Of a DNA stretch of 38,764 bases, positions 1-9,285 are shown in pieces. Below the pieces are notes generated by a model. The model had not been told where the DNA came from. It searched no databases and saw only the letters and a program-made list of their open reading frames with translations. A program made the translations under genes and the position numbers. Position 1 is the first letter of the stretch, and the number at the start of each line of letters is the position of its first letter. Location of the stretch: positions 1-38,764 of the forward strand of contig NZ_JAUXVR010000018.1 in the NCBI RefSeq assembly GCF_030680395.1, given 5' to 3'. This DNA comes from Methylobacter sp. (GTDB lineage: Bacteria; Pseudomonadota; Gammaproteobacteria; Methylococcales; Methylomonadaceae).

Positions 1-181
1 AGTCACATGGATGTGAGACTATGGCTTGGCATCAAGCCTAAATCAGGCCACAGCGGTATCGGAAAGTTACCATCCCTGGCTCTGGATACTGGCATCCCTG
101 CCAGTATGACGGTGCTAGCTGAAGCATCTTGCTAATCAAGACAAGTTTAAAACAAGTGCTATTATTAGCGGCTCACCAGTC

Positions 182-2134
182 TCAACTGCCAAGCAATGCC
201 AGCATTTCGTCCCTGCTGATGACCTCTTTTTCTTGTAAATAGTTGGCCAGTTTTTCCAGTCCCGCCCTGTTTGCAGTGATGACTTCACGCGCACGTGTTT
301 CGGCGTCTTCAACCAGCGCCATGACTTCAGTATCAATAAGGCGGGCTGTCTCATCGGAGTAATTGCGATATTCCGAGACATCTGTTTCCAAAAACTGGAG
401 TTGCTGGCGCTTGCCATAAGTCAATGATCCCATTTTTTTGCTCATGCCCAGATTACAAACCATGCTGCGGGCAATCTCGCTGACTTTTTCCAGATCATTA
501 TGAGCACCGGTTGATATGTTTCCAAAAACAATCGACTCAGCCATGCGTCCGCCCAGCAATATGGCCATTTGATCTTTAAGTTCATCTTCTGTCGACAAGA
601 ACTTTTCCTCAACCGGCAATTGCAAGGTAAAGCCCAATGCAGACGTGCCGCGGGAAATGATGGATATTTTATGCACCGGCTGGCCGGTCGGCACATGCTC
701 GGCGACCATCGCGTGCCCTGCCTCATGGAAAGCTACCCTGCGCTTTTCTTCCGGGTTTAAAACCCGGTTCTTCTTTTCCGGCCCGGCCAATATCCGGTCG
801 ATAGCCGCCTCAAAGTCTTCTCTTTCGACTTTATCATGACCGACTCGCGTCGCCATAATCGCCGCTTCATTGGCTATGTTGGCAAGGTCTGCACCCACCA
901 GGCCCGGCGTACGTTTGGCAATGATTGACAGATCGATGTCGTCAGCCAGCGTCAGCCCTTTGGTATGCAATTTAAGAATCTCGATACGGTCGCGCAAATC
1001 CGGCTTATCAACGATAATCTGACGATCGAAACGTCCGGAGCGCAACAGTGCTTTATCAAGTACTTCAGGGCGATTGGTTGCCGCCATCACGACTACGCCG
1101 ACTGAGGTATCGAAACCGTCCATTTCGGTCAGCAGTTGGTTCAAGGTTTGTTCGCGCTCATCATGGCCGCCGATCATTACCGGGCCGCCCCGTGAGCGGC
1201 CGATGGCGTCTAGTTCATCAATAAATATGATACAGGGCGCTTTATTCCGCGCCTGTACAAAAAGTTCGCGTACTCTGGCTGCGCCGACACCGACAAACAG
1301 TTCGATAAATTCGGAGCCGCTGATATTAAAGAACGGCACCTGCGCTTCCCCGGACACGGCACGCGCCAGCAGGGTTTTTCCGGTTCCAGGCGACCCTACC
1401 AGCAACACGCCTTTGGGCATACGTCCGCCTAATCTTTGGATTTTATCCGGCGATCTTAAAAAATCGATGGACTCTTGAAGTTCCTGTTTGGCGCTATCGA
1501 CACCGGCCACATCATTAAAGGTAATCTTGGCTTGAGTGTCCTGATGTATATGGATTTTATCGCCCAAGTTAAGAAAAGATTGCGGCCCGCTAGCCGCAGC
1601 CCGGCGCATAACCCATGACCAGATAAACACCAGGAATAACATCGGGATAATCCAGTTGAAAAAAAAGTTGGTTAGCCAATTCTCGCTGCTTCTGACTACA
1701 TAATCGACATTGTTCTGCTCCAGCATTTGCGCAAGATCGTTTTGCCACAGCGGAATTGTCATGAAATCCTTTTCAGGTTTTTGCGGGTCATCAGACTTGA
1801 TGACGCCGGTAATATACCGCTCTGTTACCACCGCCTTGTCGATTTTTGCCTCTTTGACCAGCTTAATGAATTGGCTGAAAGGAATTTCGTCACGTTGCAC
1901 TTCCTGAATACTATTAAAAAAAGTCAGCAACAGGATGAATGCCAGCACATAGAGAAATAGCTTCCTTTGTTTGGAACCGGCGCTATTTTGATCTGTCGGT
2001 TTATTGAGTTCTTTCTTCGGTTCCTGTTTGGATAAATAATTTAAACCATTCATCAGTAAATTCTTCAGGTAGGTGAAAAAATTACCCAACAACGTGAGCG
2101 CCGTTTTAACAATATCGTTCTTTGAATCAACCAT
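182..2134 (-). CDS. ftsH: ATP-dependent zinc metalloprotease FtsH
   Basis: A 650-residue membrane-anchored AAA+ protease that extracts and degrades membrane and cytosolic proteins as a hexamer. Visible parts are an N-terminal extension of about 55 residues, TM1 (about 59-74), a short periplasmic loop, TM2 (about 158-176), Walker A GSPGTGKT (247-254), Walker B IIFIDE (302-307), the AAA second region of homology around [12 protein letters not shown], the zinc site HEAGH (470-474) and the third-ligand Asp547 in GAHNDLE. The length is close to E. coli FtsH (644). The longer N-terminal tail and the genetic linkage to a second M41-like gene are unusual and suggest an accessory FtsH copy rather than the housekeeping one (inference). 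The start overlaps the upstream peptidase gene by 8 bp, so the two are probably translationally coupled. Confidence 0.93.
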   Translation of the reverse strand: MVDSKNDIVKTALTLLGNFFTYLKNLLMNGLNYLSKQEPKKELNKPTDQNSAGSKQRKLFLYVLAFILLLTFFNSIQEVQRDEIPFSQFIKLVKEAKIDKAVVTERYITGVIKSDDPQKPEKDFMTIPLWQNDLAQMLEQNNVDYVVRSSENWLTNFFFNWIIPMLFLVFIWSWVMRRAAASGPQSFLNLGDKIHIHQDTQAKITFNDVAGVDSAKQELQESIDFLRSPDKIQRLGGRMPKGVLLVGSPGTGKTLLARAVSGEAQVPFFNISGSEFIELFVGVGAARVRELFVQARNKAPCIIFIDELDAIGRSRGGPVMIGGHDEREQTLNQLLTEMDGFDTSVGVVVMAATNRPEVLDKALLRSGRFDRQIIVDKPDLRDRIEILKLHTKGLTLADDIDLSIIAKRTPGLVGADLANIANEAAIMATRVGHDKVEREDFEAAIDRILAGPEKKNRVLNPEEKRRVAFHEAGHAMVAEHVPTGQPVHKISIISRGTSALGFTLQLPVEEKFLSTEDELKDQMAILLGGRMAESIVFGNISTGAHNDLEKVSEIARSMVCNLGMSKKMGSLTYGKRQQLQFLETDVSEYRNYSDETARLIDTEVMALVEDAETRAREVITANRAGLEKLANYLQEKEVISRDEMLALLGS

Positions 2135-2873
2135 TTTGGTAAGACCTGGCTATGATTCTCCGATTCTGAAAATGATCTATCGACTCATCAAGCATTGAAA
2201 CAATCTCTTCACAGCCGATAATATTTTTATTATTACCAAGAATATAATTAGCCAGTCGGGTGATTGCCGCCCAGTTGGCATCGTTATTTACAAAGTCAAA
2301 TGCAACGCTAAACAACTCATCCAATTTTTGATCTCTTTGTTGCTTATCGGCAGAGAAACTTTGTAAATATTCATTAGCCAAAGCAAGATCGGAACTGCCG
2401 CCATAGTTCTTTAATGCTTTCAGGTTGACTAATTGATGATTAAATAGCTCATCATCAGTTTCAGCGACATGCTTGGCTTCAGCCAGCGGCCCGATCAGCA
2501 GATTAATAATATCCGCCTCAAAAGCCATCATATAATCATTTATTAATTGCACCATTGCGTCATTGTGTCTGGTTAATTCACGCACCAAGCTATCAATAGA
2601 AGGTGGCAACGATTCGATTAACCGCCCGCCTTCCACTCGTGCAATACAATCGTCATGAGTGGTTTGATAATTCATGGCATCCGCTTCTGTCACACCTCCC
2701 ATATCTTTAAAAATAATTTTAAAGAAAATCGGGGGCAATTGTCTGGCTTTGTTGTTTAAATGAATACCCGCCGCATGTCCCGCTTCATGAAAAGCGACAC
2801 GCTGTTTATGCTCTATTAATTTATCCTGACTGAGAGCCTCAATTATTTTGTTTCGTTTCATATTCAACACCAT
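2127..2873 (-). CDS. Stand-alone M41-like zinc peptidase domain protein (FtsH-associated)
   Basis: A 248-residue protein that resembles only the peptidase half of FtsH. HEAGH lies at residues 29-33 in the context [12 protein letters not shown], almost the same as [12 protein letters not shown] in the neighbouring FtsH. A GGSSDLALAN segment supplies a candidate third zinc ligand (Asp162), matching GAHNDLEKV in FtsH. There is no Walker A or B motif and no membrane segment, so it cannot unfold substrates alone. It overlaps ftsH by 8 bp and lies downstream of a DUF2934 gene. It may be an auxiliary protease subunit or a regulator of the adjacent FtsH (inference). Its ribosome-binding site is weak; Met5 is an alternative start. 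It could also be an M41 domain that has drifted to a non-proteolytic role, although the zinc ligands look intact. Confidence 0.75.
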   Translation of the reverse strand: MVLNMKRNKIIEALSQDKLIEHKQRVAFHEAGHAAGIHLNNKARQLPPIFFKIIFKDMGGVTEADAMNYQTTHDDCIARVEGGRLIESLPPSIDSLVRELTRHNDAMVQLINDYMMAFEADIINLLIGPLAEAKHVAETDDELFNHQLVNLKALKNYGGSSDLALANEYLQSFSADKQQRDQKLDELFSVAFDFVNNDANWAAITRLANYILGNNKNIIGCEEIVSMLDESIDHFQNRRIIARSYQNG

Positions 2874-2907
2874 AGCTTTACGTCAACAAACATTGTGATT
2901 CATAAAA

Positions 2908-3105
2908 TTATTCAACATCCTGAAACCAATAGAAATATTGATTTTTAATTTCCGACTCGGCGTCCAGCCAGTCTTCCCTTTCATGGCCGCCAACAAATCC
3001 CCTTTTTTCGGCTTTGCAATAGGCCCGTTCTGCAATCATTTTTTGAAGTTTCTCGTTATCAACAACCTCCTTACTTGATTGTTTCATTGCGTTGAAATCG
3101 GCCAC
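2908..3105 (-). CDS. DUF2934 domain protein
   Basis: A 65-residue protein. The C-terminal half has the DUF2934 pattern: IAERAYCKAEKRGFVGG followed by HEREDWLDAE. Members of this family are small, widely distributed and functionally uncharacterised. I place the start at a GTG preceded by a strong GGGGGTGAG ribosome-binding site; an open frame continues upstream to 3177 but without such a site, and an ATG at 3087 is a shorter alternative. It is the first gene of a leftward set with the M41-like peptidase (34 bp downstream) and ftsH, so it may be a substrate, adaptor or regulator of that protease pair (inference). Confidence 0.75.
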   Translation of the reverse strand: MADFNAMKQSSKEVVDNEKLQKMIAERAYCKAEKRGFVGGHEREDWLDAESEIKNQYFYWFQDVE

Positions 3106-3279
3106 AATCTCACCCCCTGCGCATTCCGATATACATTTTTCGTTTTTTATTCTATGTATAAAAAGATAGAGGAACAATTCGTATAACTACCTAGCAAGTC
3201 TAACACTAAAAATGAGCCGATACGCCTCGTATAAATGCTTATCTTTACAGACATTCAGATGCCCGTGGCCTGCTAAGCC

Positions 3280-5439
3280 CTACTCGCTTATCAATTTCCG
3301 AAAAATGCTTGACCAGGGTAATACCGGGGAGCTGTATAAATAACCTTGCCCTTCATCGCAACCTAAATCGATCAAGCGCTTTTGCTGGGCTTTCGACTCG
3401 ATCCCCATAGCAATGATTTGTAGATGCAACCCATGACCCAACGCTATCACCGCGCGGGTAATGTCTTCGTCATTGGCGTTATTCAACACATCAACTACAA
3501 ACGAGCTATTAATTTTCAATTTTTTTACAGGGATGCGTTTTAAATTATTAAACGAAAAACAACCCACACCAAAATCATCAATAGTCAGGTCTATTCCTAA
3601 TGCCACCAACTGATTGAGCGCCTTTATAGTTTGCTCGGAATTACTCATAAAACCGTTACCGGAAAGTTCCAGTTCAAGATAAGACGGATCAAGTCCGGTC
3701 AAACGCAATATGCGCTCAACCGTAGCAACGAAATCGGAACGTAAAAATTGAATCGCAGAAACATTAACCACCATTTTGTTGACCTGCAAATCCTCATTCA
3801 ACCATCGCATCATCTGCGTACATGCGTTTTGCAATACCCATTCCCCGAGCGCCACGATAAACCCGCTTTCCTCCGCTATGGCTATAAATTGCTTGGGTGA
3901 CATCAATCCCAGCGTTGGGTGCATCCAACGCACCAATGACTCGACGCCTATCAGTTTTCCGGTTTTAAGACACACCTGCGGCTGGTAATACAAAATCAAC
4001 TCATGCCGCTCTATGGACTGTCGCAACGCGCATTCCATCGACATTTTCTCAAAAGCTTCGGTGGTTAATTCCAGACTATAATATTGAAAGTTATTCCGCC
4101 CTTCTTTCTTGGCCCGGTACATCGCCGCATCGGCATTCTTAATTAATGTATCGGTATCCTGTCCATCCTGTGGAAACAGGCTTATGCCCACACTGATCGA
4201 TATTTTCAACCGGTATCCTTTAATATAAACGGGGGCGTTAAAGGTTTCGATCAGCTTTCGTGCAAGCTTGGCAGGGTTTTTAGCGTCGGGAATATTTTCC
4301 ATAAACACCACAAACTCGTCACCGGCATAGCGCGAAACAGTGTCTTCTTTCCTGACCAGGTTTTTTATGCGTTTTGCCACCTCTCTTAATAATCCGTCGC
4401 CGACCGCATGACCGTAAGTATCGTTAATACCCTTAAAGCGATCAAGATCGAGAAATAATACGGCGGCTTGCGAACCTTCGCGCATTGCATTTTGCAATGA
4501 ATGATCGATACGATCCTTCAATAACAATCGGTTCGGCAGTTTGGTCAACGGGTCATGGTAGGCCAAAAACCCCAGATGATCCTGGGCTTTCTTAAAATGC
4601 GTGATATCCATAAACACATGAACATAATGGGCTACCTCTCCGCTTGAATCCTTTACCTCGCTAACGGTGGTCCATGAAGGAAAATCCATACAGCTTTTAT
4701 GACGACGCCATACTTCACCCTGCCAGCTATTTACAGCTCCCGTAAGATTGTCTAATTCGTCATCAATTTTTATGCTGTTTTTCTTCGAGTGTAAAAAACA
4801 AGCGCTCTTTCCGTAAACGTCCTGCTGGGTAAAGCCGGTTATTGTTGTAAACGCTTCATTGACCGAAATTATTTTTTTATCTTTATCGGTAACGAATATG
4901 CCCTCGCCGATATTATTAAAAATCACCGATGCCATACTCAGCTTGCCTTCGGACTGCTTTTGCCGGGTAATGTCGGTCAATGTCATTAATACCTGATGAG
5001 GTTGACGCTCACCCGTCCTGAATTCGGGCACTGAATTAACGACCACCCACAGATAGCTTTGCCGTTCAGGATTAAACAGCCCCATAACCACACCTTCCAC
5101 AGGCTTTCCAGTACGCAAAGCCAACATTGAAGGCTGTTGTTCTTCGGGAAAAATAGAGCCGTCTTCCTTGATGACTTTAACGCAAGAATCAACAAACTTA
5201 CGCCCTATAATGACATCGCGAGGAAGGCCGAGAAGTTGCTCGGCGGCCTTATTGACAGCCATCACAATACCCGTCGTGTCCAGATAAATCACGCTCTGGT
5301 CAATGTTTTCAAATAAACTGCGATATTTGGCCTCGCTAATCCGTAAAGTATCGATAGCCAAACTGCGATTCGTTAATTGCGGCATCATAAAAAAAAACGA
5401 AGTAAATCCGCCGAGGTCTTCCTTAAGTTTTTCGAACAT
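3280..5439 (-). CDS. PAS-PAS-GGDEF-EAL protein, EAL site degenerate
   Basis: A 719-residue cytosolic signalling protein without clear membrane segments. Two PAS domains (about residues 35-150 and 165-285) are followed by a GGDEF domain with AGDEF at 372-376, then an EAL domain. AGDEF is compatible with diguanylate cyclase activity in some proteins. The EAL domain looks inactive: the signature is ESL (500-502), the usual IDDFGTG is IDDFGVG, the metal-binding Asp in KIDRSF is Asn (KINSSF), and the Glu of AEGVE is Met (IIAMGIES). It is therefore probably a cyclic-di-GMP producer or receptor rather than a phosphodiesterase. The start ATG has a GGGGTAG sequence about 8 bp upstream. It appears to be its own transcription unit. 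Confidence 0.9.
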   Translation of the reverse strand: MFEKLKEDLGGFTSFFFMMPQLTNRSLAIDTLRISEAKYRSLFENIDQSVIYLDTTGIVMAVNKAAEQLLGLPRDVIIGRKFVDSCVKVIKEDGSIFPEEQQPSMLALRTGKPVEGVVMGLFNPERQSYLWVVVNSVPEFRTGERQPHQVLMTLTDITRQKQSEGKLSMASVIFNNIGEGIFVTDKDKKIISVNEAFTTITGFTQQDVYGKSACFLHSKKNSIKIDDELDNLTGAVNSWQGEVWRRHKSCMDFPSWTTVSEVKDSSGEVAHYVHVFMDITHFKKAQDHLGFLAYHDPLTKLPNRLLLKDRIDHSLQNAMREGSQAAVLFLDLDRFKGINDTYGHAVGDGLLREVAKRIKNLVRKEDTVSRYAGDEFVVFMENIPDAKNPAKLARKLIETFNAPVYIKGYRLKISISVGISLFPQDGQDTDTLIKNADAAMYRAKKEGRNNFQYYSLELTTEAFEKMSMECALRQSIERHELILYYQPQVCLKTGKLIGVESLVRWMHPTLGLMSPKQFIAIAEESGFIVALGEWVLQNACTQMMRWLNEDLQVNKMVVNVSAIQFLRSDFVATVERILRLTGLDPSYLELELSGNGFMSNSEQTIKALNQLVALGIDLTIDDFGVGCFSFNNLKRIPVKKLKINSSFVVDVLNNANDEDITRAVIALGHGLHLQIIAMGIESKAQQKRLIDLGCDEGQGYLYSSPVLPWSSIFRKLISE

Positions 5440-5719
5440 TGCATTTCTACCCCTTGGATAACAAAAATATCCGGCATTTGATTAGGTAATCTCTAAAAAT
5501 TAAGTAATCTTTTAAGAAGTACTCAGAGTAGCTTGCAATAAAAAATATACCGTAGGGCAGCTCCCACGCAGAGGCTTTGTTAAAGAAAAAAAGCTACCCC
5601 GGTAAAAGTACCCGAAAACAGACAGTGATTTTGCATAAAGACTACAGCCACCCTGAGCCGCTAGTTGCTCGGACTTACTTTTTTGCACAAACAATCTACT
5701 TCGCAACCTTACTTTCGCT

Positions 5720-5911
5720 TCAACGAAAAAATTTGGGTTTCTTATTTTCTGCGTGCGCATTTTTCTTTGGCTTGGTTTTCATTTCTTTGTAATATTCAAC
5801 GTCATCATTCATAAATTGCTTTTCCTTTAGCTCAATATCAATCCCGGAAATTTTATATTGCCAGTTTGTAATCAATTGTTGGATATCATCTTCTAAATTA
5901 ATCGTTGCCAT
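5720..5911 (-). CDS. Small hypothetical protein
   Basis: A 63-residue protein of unknown function beginning MATINLEDDIQQL, acidic at the N-terminus and strongly basic at the C-terminus (KTKPKKNAHAENKKPK). A GGAGAG ribosome-binding site lies four bases before the ATG chosen; an upstream in-frame ATG at 5935 has none. No domain is recognised. It lies between the GGDEF-EAL gene and the divergent sensor kinase, with no obvious operon partner. The clear ribosome-binding site is the main reason to believe it. Confidence 0.45.
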   Translation of the reverse strand: MATINLEDDIQQLITNWQYKISGIDIELKEKQFMNDDVEYYKEMKTKPKKNAHAENKKPKFFR

Positions 5912-6416
5912 ATCACTCTCCGGATTTTCCAGCATTGGTTTTATGAAAATTGACTGTCGGTAGATAGGCGTCTACAGACCACCCCATCAATTTACGGCTA
6001 AATCTTATAGCAAAGAAAATAACTGCAAAACTCGTACGTCTACCTAAGTAGTTTTGCTTATGTATTTTCACTAGCTAATACCGTACATTATTGATAGGCT
6101 TTAAAATAATGACTTGCCAGCATCCATATGATTTATCAAGCAGTTGCTTTAGTTACCATACCTGCTAAATATCTACAGGTTTTAATGTTTTTTATAAACA
6201 ATTTTGATTGATGAAAGTGTTATCAAGCTAGCTTACAAATTGGAGTTTTTGTCTAAATTGTAAGAGTAGACTCACAAAATAAAAGACTAATCCTATAAAA
6301 CCTGACATATTACTGAAAAACTTAACAAAAATAAGATACCGATTCTAGAGGGGAACGACGTATTTATTCCCGGGCATCATCTTATTTAGCTAACCTGCAA
6401 AAACGGATACTGATTC
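5912..6416. other. Intergenic region upstream of the sensor kinase
   Basis: About 500 bp of AT-rich sequence with no convincing gene on either strand. It must hold the promoter of the sensor kinase/response regulator operon to the right and of the small gene to the left. No strong consensus promoter or riboswitch was recognised. Confidence 0.6.
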
Positions 6417-8300
6417 ATGAGTAAGCTACCTAATAAGCACCTGAATGCTGAAAGTCTTGACAATAAAGCAGAGGCTCTACTGAATAAACATCGTGAAGCT
6501 ATTCGACAACAGGCAGAAATCATGCTTCATCATTCGGGTGCCGATATTGCCCGAATGTCTACTGACGACATTCAAAAACTGCTGTTTGAGTTCCAGGTTC
6601 ATCAAATAGAACTAACAATGCAGAACGAGGAGTTAAACAGGGCGCATCAGGAATTGACTTTATCCCGCGATACCTACGCGCAACTTTATGATTCATCGCC
6701 TGTAGGGTATCTGACATTAAATGAAACAGGGATCATTCAGAAAGCCAATATTGCGGCCGCAGTCCTGCTGGGTTGTGCGAAAGACGATCTTATCGACAAG
6801 CGATTTGGAAAATTTATTCACTCTTCGGATCAGGATAATTATTACTTGTTTATCCATCGTGTCTTAGCCCAAAAAGCCGGCGAAGCCCTTAACGCGCCCA
6901 CTCATCCAGAATGCAAGTACTTTCAGCTTTGCACAAACACGGTGCAACCAAGCGATAAAAACAAAATATTAACTTATATCGAATGCTACGCAAGAGTCGT
7001 TTACAACGATAAAAACGCATTGAAAATATGCCTGACCATTAATAACATAACCGAGCGTAAGCAAGCGCAAGAGACCATCGCCTATCTTAATGAAAAACTG
7101 GAAGAGAAAGTCCGCAGACAGACCAGCGAACTGATTGTAAGTAATCTGAGTTTAATGAAAAAAGTTGAAGAGCTCCGCCGCTCCAAGCACCAACTGCTGG
7201 AACGGGAAGCTAAACTCAACTCCATTTTTAATGCCTCAGTAGAAGGCATTATTACTATTGATACATCCGGCATTATCGTATCCGCGAACGCCGCAGTAGA
7301 AACTATTTTCGGCTATAAACCGGAAGATCTGGTTGGTTGCAGTATTAACAAACTCATCCCGTCATCGCCAAAAGACACAGGTGATTGCGACTTACCTTAT
7401 GCCGAAAAAATGATCGGTCAAATTCAGGAAATTGAAGGCCTTCACAAAAATGGTTTTGCGGTGCCTCTGGACCTGTCCATAGCGGAGTTTTCAGTCGATA
7501 ATGCACCCTATTTTACCCATATTGTGCGCGATGTGAGTTTGCGTAAACGCCGGGAACGGCAAGACAAGGAACATCTGGACGAACTCGCCCACGTCACCCG
7601 CCTTGGACTGATGGGGGAGATGGCTTCCGGCATTGCCCATGAAGTCAACCAGCCCCTGTCTGCGATTTCCAGCTATACGCAAGTCAGCATAAACCTTATT
7701 GAGAGTGAAAATCCCGACTTGGTAAAACTCACCGAGATTTTATACAAGACCCAGCAGCAGGCTTTACGGGCGGGGCGGATCGTTCATCGCATGAGGGAGT
7801 TCGTCAAATCCCATGCCAAACATCGTTCAACCGCCGACATTAATACCTTGATTCATGAAGCTGTCGGCCTGTGTATTCCCGACTTTAGACAAAACTGCAT
7901 AAAGCTGACCTTTGAACTGGAAAATAATCTGCCGCCTCTCTATGTCGATCATGTACAAATTGAACAGGTCATCATAAATCTGCTCCGAAACAGTGTTGAC
8001 GCCTTAAAAATACTCCCCCCAAAACAACCACGCCACATAGCTATCCACAGCCGATTGACAATGGATAACAGCATTCAGGTCAGAGTGAAAGACAACGGAC
8101 CGGGATTGGATGCAGAGCAACAACAAAAAATACTGACACCTTTTTATACCACCAAAGCGGACGGCATGGGCATGGGACTATCCATCAGTCGTTCGCTTAT
8201 CGAAGCCCATGACGGAACATTGCATTTCAATAGCCAACTTGGAAAAGGCACCACTTTTTATTTCATTCTACCCATACGGAGAAAATCTGATGAGCATTGA
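6417..8300 (+). CDS. PAS-containing sensor histidine kinase (FixL/NtrB type)
   Basis: A 627-residue soluble histidine kinase. An N-terminal helical segment with QVHQIELTMQNEEL leads into PAS 1 (about 80-215), a coiled coil (about 220-265), PAS 2 (about 268-385), the dimerisation box with phospho-acceptor His408 in IAHEVNQPLSA, and an HATPase domain with INLLRNSVDAL (N box), DNGPGLDAE (G1) and GMGMGLSISRSL (G2). This is the class related to FixL and DctB-type kinases. No membrane segment is visible, so the signal is probably intracellular; a haem pocket cannot be judged by eye. The 3' end overlaps the response regulator gene by 11 bp, which makes the regulator its cognate partner. Confidence 0.9.
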   Translation: MSKLPNKHLNAESLDNKAEALLNKHREAIRQQAEIMLHHSGADIARMSTDDIQKLLFEFQVHQIELTMQNEELNRAHQELTLSRDTYAQLYDSSPVGYLTLNETGIIQKANIAAAVLLGCAKDDLIDKRFGKFIHSSDQDNYYLFIHRVLAQKAGEALNAPTHPECKYFQLCTNTVQPSDKNKILTYIECYARVVYNDKNALKICLTINNITERKQAQETIAYLNEKLEEKVRRQTSELIVSNLSLMKKVEELRRSKHQLLEREAKLNSIFNASVEGIITIDTSGIIVSANAAVETIFGYKPEDLVGCSINKLIPSSPKDTGDCDLPYAEKMIGQIQEIEGLHKNGFAVPLDLSIAEFSVDNAPYFTHIVRDVSLRKRRERQDKEHLDELAHVTRLGLMGEMASGIAHEVNQPLSAISSYTQVSINLIESENPDLVKLTEILYKTQQQALRAGRIVHRMREFVKSHAKHRSTADINTLIHEAVGLCIPDFRQNCIKLTFELENNLPPLYVDHVQIEQVIINLLRNSVDALKILPPKQPRHIAIHSRLTMDNSIQVRVKDNGPGLDAEQQQKILTPFYTTKADGMGMGLSISRSLIEAHDGTLHFNSQLGKGTTFYFILPIRRKSDEH

Positions 8301-8940
8301 TAACTCAACACCTATCGTTTATTTAGTTGACGATGAATTCGCGATACGTGACTCACTTACTCTCTTGATTGAATCAACAGGACAGGCAGTCAAGAGTTTT
8401 GATTCCGCCGAAGCATTTTTGAATCACTATGTTCCTGATCAGCCCGGATGCCTGTTGCTGGATGTTAGAATGCCTATAATGACCGGTCACGAACTTCAGA
8501 GCGAATTATTGAACAGAGGAATAAATATTCCTATCATATTTATCAGCGGTCATGCCGATATTGCCGACTCGGCAAAAGCCTTCAGATCCGGCGCTGTCGA
8601 TTTTCTGGAAAAACCGTTTAATAACGATGTATTGCTGGAACGAATCAATGAAGCGATTAAAAAGGACATTGCGTTCAGGGAAGAATTTGTCAAAAAACGC
8701 CTTATCCAAGACCGCATCGATCATTTAACAACAAGGGAAAAAGAAGTGCTGGGACTGATCGTCAAAAGTCACTCCAATAAGGAATCGGCAAAAATACTCA
8801 ATATCAGCAATCGCACCGTAGATGTACACCGGGCAAGCATTATGGAAAAGATGCAGGCTGAAAATGTCGCCGAGCTGATAACGATGGTTATGTATTGCGA
8901 AGCGCCGGGCAGCATTTCCCTGGAAAAACGGGTTCATTGA
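8290..8940 (+). CDS. FixJ/NarL-family response regulator
   Basis: A 216-residue two-domain transcription factor. The receiver domain has acidic residues Asp14 and Asp15, phospho-acceptor Asp58 in LLLDVRMPIMTG, and the conserved Lys in FLEKPF. The C-terminal LuxR-type helix-turn-helix contains LTTREKEVLGLI and NRTVDVHRASIMEKM, typical of FixJ, StyR and TodT relatives. The start chosen is the ATG at 8290, which has GGAG about 8 bp upstream and lies inside the 3' end of the kinase gene. The pair should form a phosphorelay controlling unidentified promoters; no target gene is adjacent. Confidence 0.93.
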   Translation: MSIDNSTPIVYLVDDEFAIRDSLTLLIESTGQAVKSFDSAEAFLNHYVPDQPGCLLLDVRMPIMTGHELQSELLNRGINIPIIFISGHADIADSAKAFRSGAVDFLEKPFNNDVLLERINEAIKKDIAFREEFVKKRLIQDRIDHLTTREKEVLGLIVKSHSNKESAKILNISNRTVDVHRASIMEKMQAENVAELITMVMYCEAPGSISLEKRVH

Positions 8941-9011
8941 TGATCTTGTTGCTTCGATCGAAAGTTTTGCATTATTCACGGTTATCGATCAGGTATCCGG
9001 ACTAATTCGTT

Positions 9012-9132
9012 CCAGACTTGTCGAAGGTAAGCGCTGAGGCGGCATTTCATGCAACCACTAAAATCGCTCATGCTTCGACAAGACTTTTATGAGCAAGGCC
9101 CGAAGGCCTGTCATGAGCTTGTCGAATGGGGC
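9012..9132. repeat. Dispersed GTCGAA-type repeat cluster
   Basis: Three copies of a short word lie here: CTTGTCGAAG at 9017-9026, its reverse complement CTTCGACAAG at 9073-9082, and GAGCTTGTCGAATGG near 9116. They form a potential long stem. A related copy, GAGCCTGTCGAAGGATGA, occurs inside the hairpin at 33460-33504. Such words are common in intergenic repeats of proteobacterial genomes. The segment separates the response regulator from the converging HEAGH gene. Confidence 0.6.
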
Positions 9133-9285
9133 TCAGTACCGACGATTCATGCCCTTATATCGTTTGATCAGTAAAAGTCCGCACCCTAGCAACGACAACA
9201 GCATGATGGCGGAACCCATCGCAAAGACCGCTTTTGCCAGAAAATGGTCGTATTGCAAAAGACCGGACTCGGTCAGAAGATTATA
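9133..9285 (-). pseudogene. Untranslated C-terminal tail of the zinc-ribbon/HEAGH protein
   Basis: The reading frame of the gene at 9286-9885 continues unbroken past its TGA for 50 further codons to a second TGA at 9133-9135. The tail encodes YNLLTESGLLQYDHFLAK, then a hydrophobic helix (MLLSLLGCGLLL) and a basic end (IKRYKGMNRRY), as expected of a last membrane segment. The interrupting TGA sits where a Trp (TGG) would fit (GFHD-stop-YNLL). This points to a single nonsense mutation rather than a natural end. Confidence 0.7.

Noticed and set aside
5512-5760. A leftward open frame of 82 codons
   Set aside because: It has no ribosome-binding site, overlaps the better supported small gene at 5720, and has no domain.
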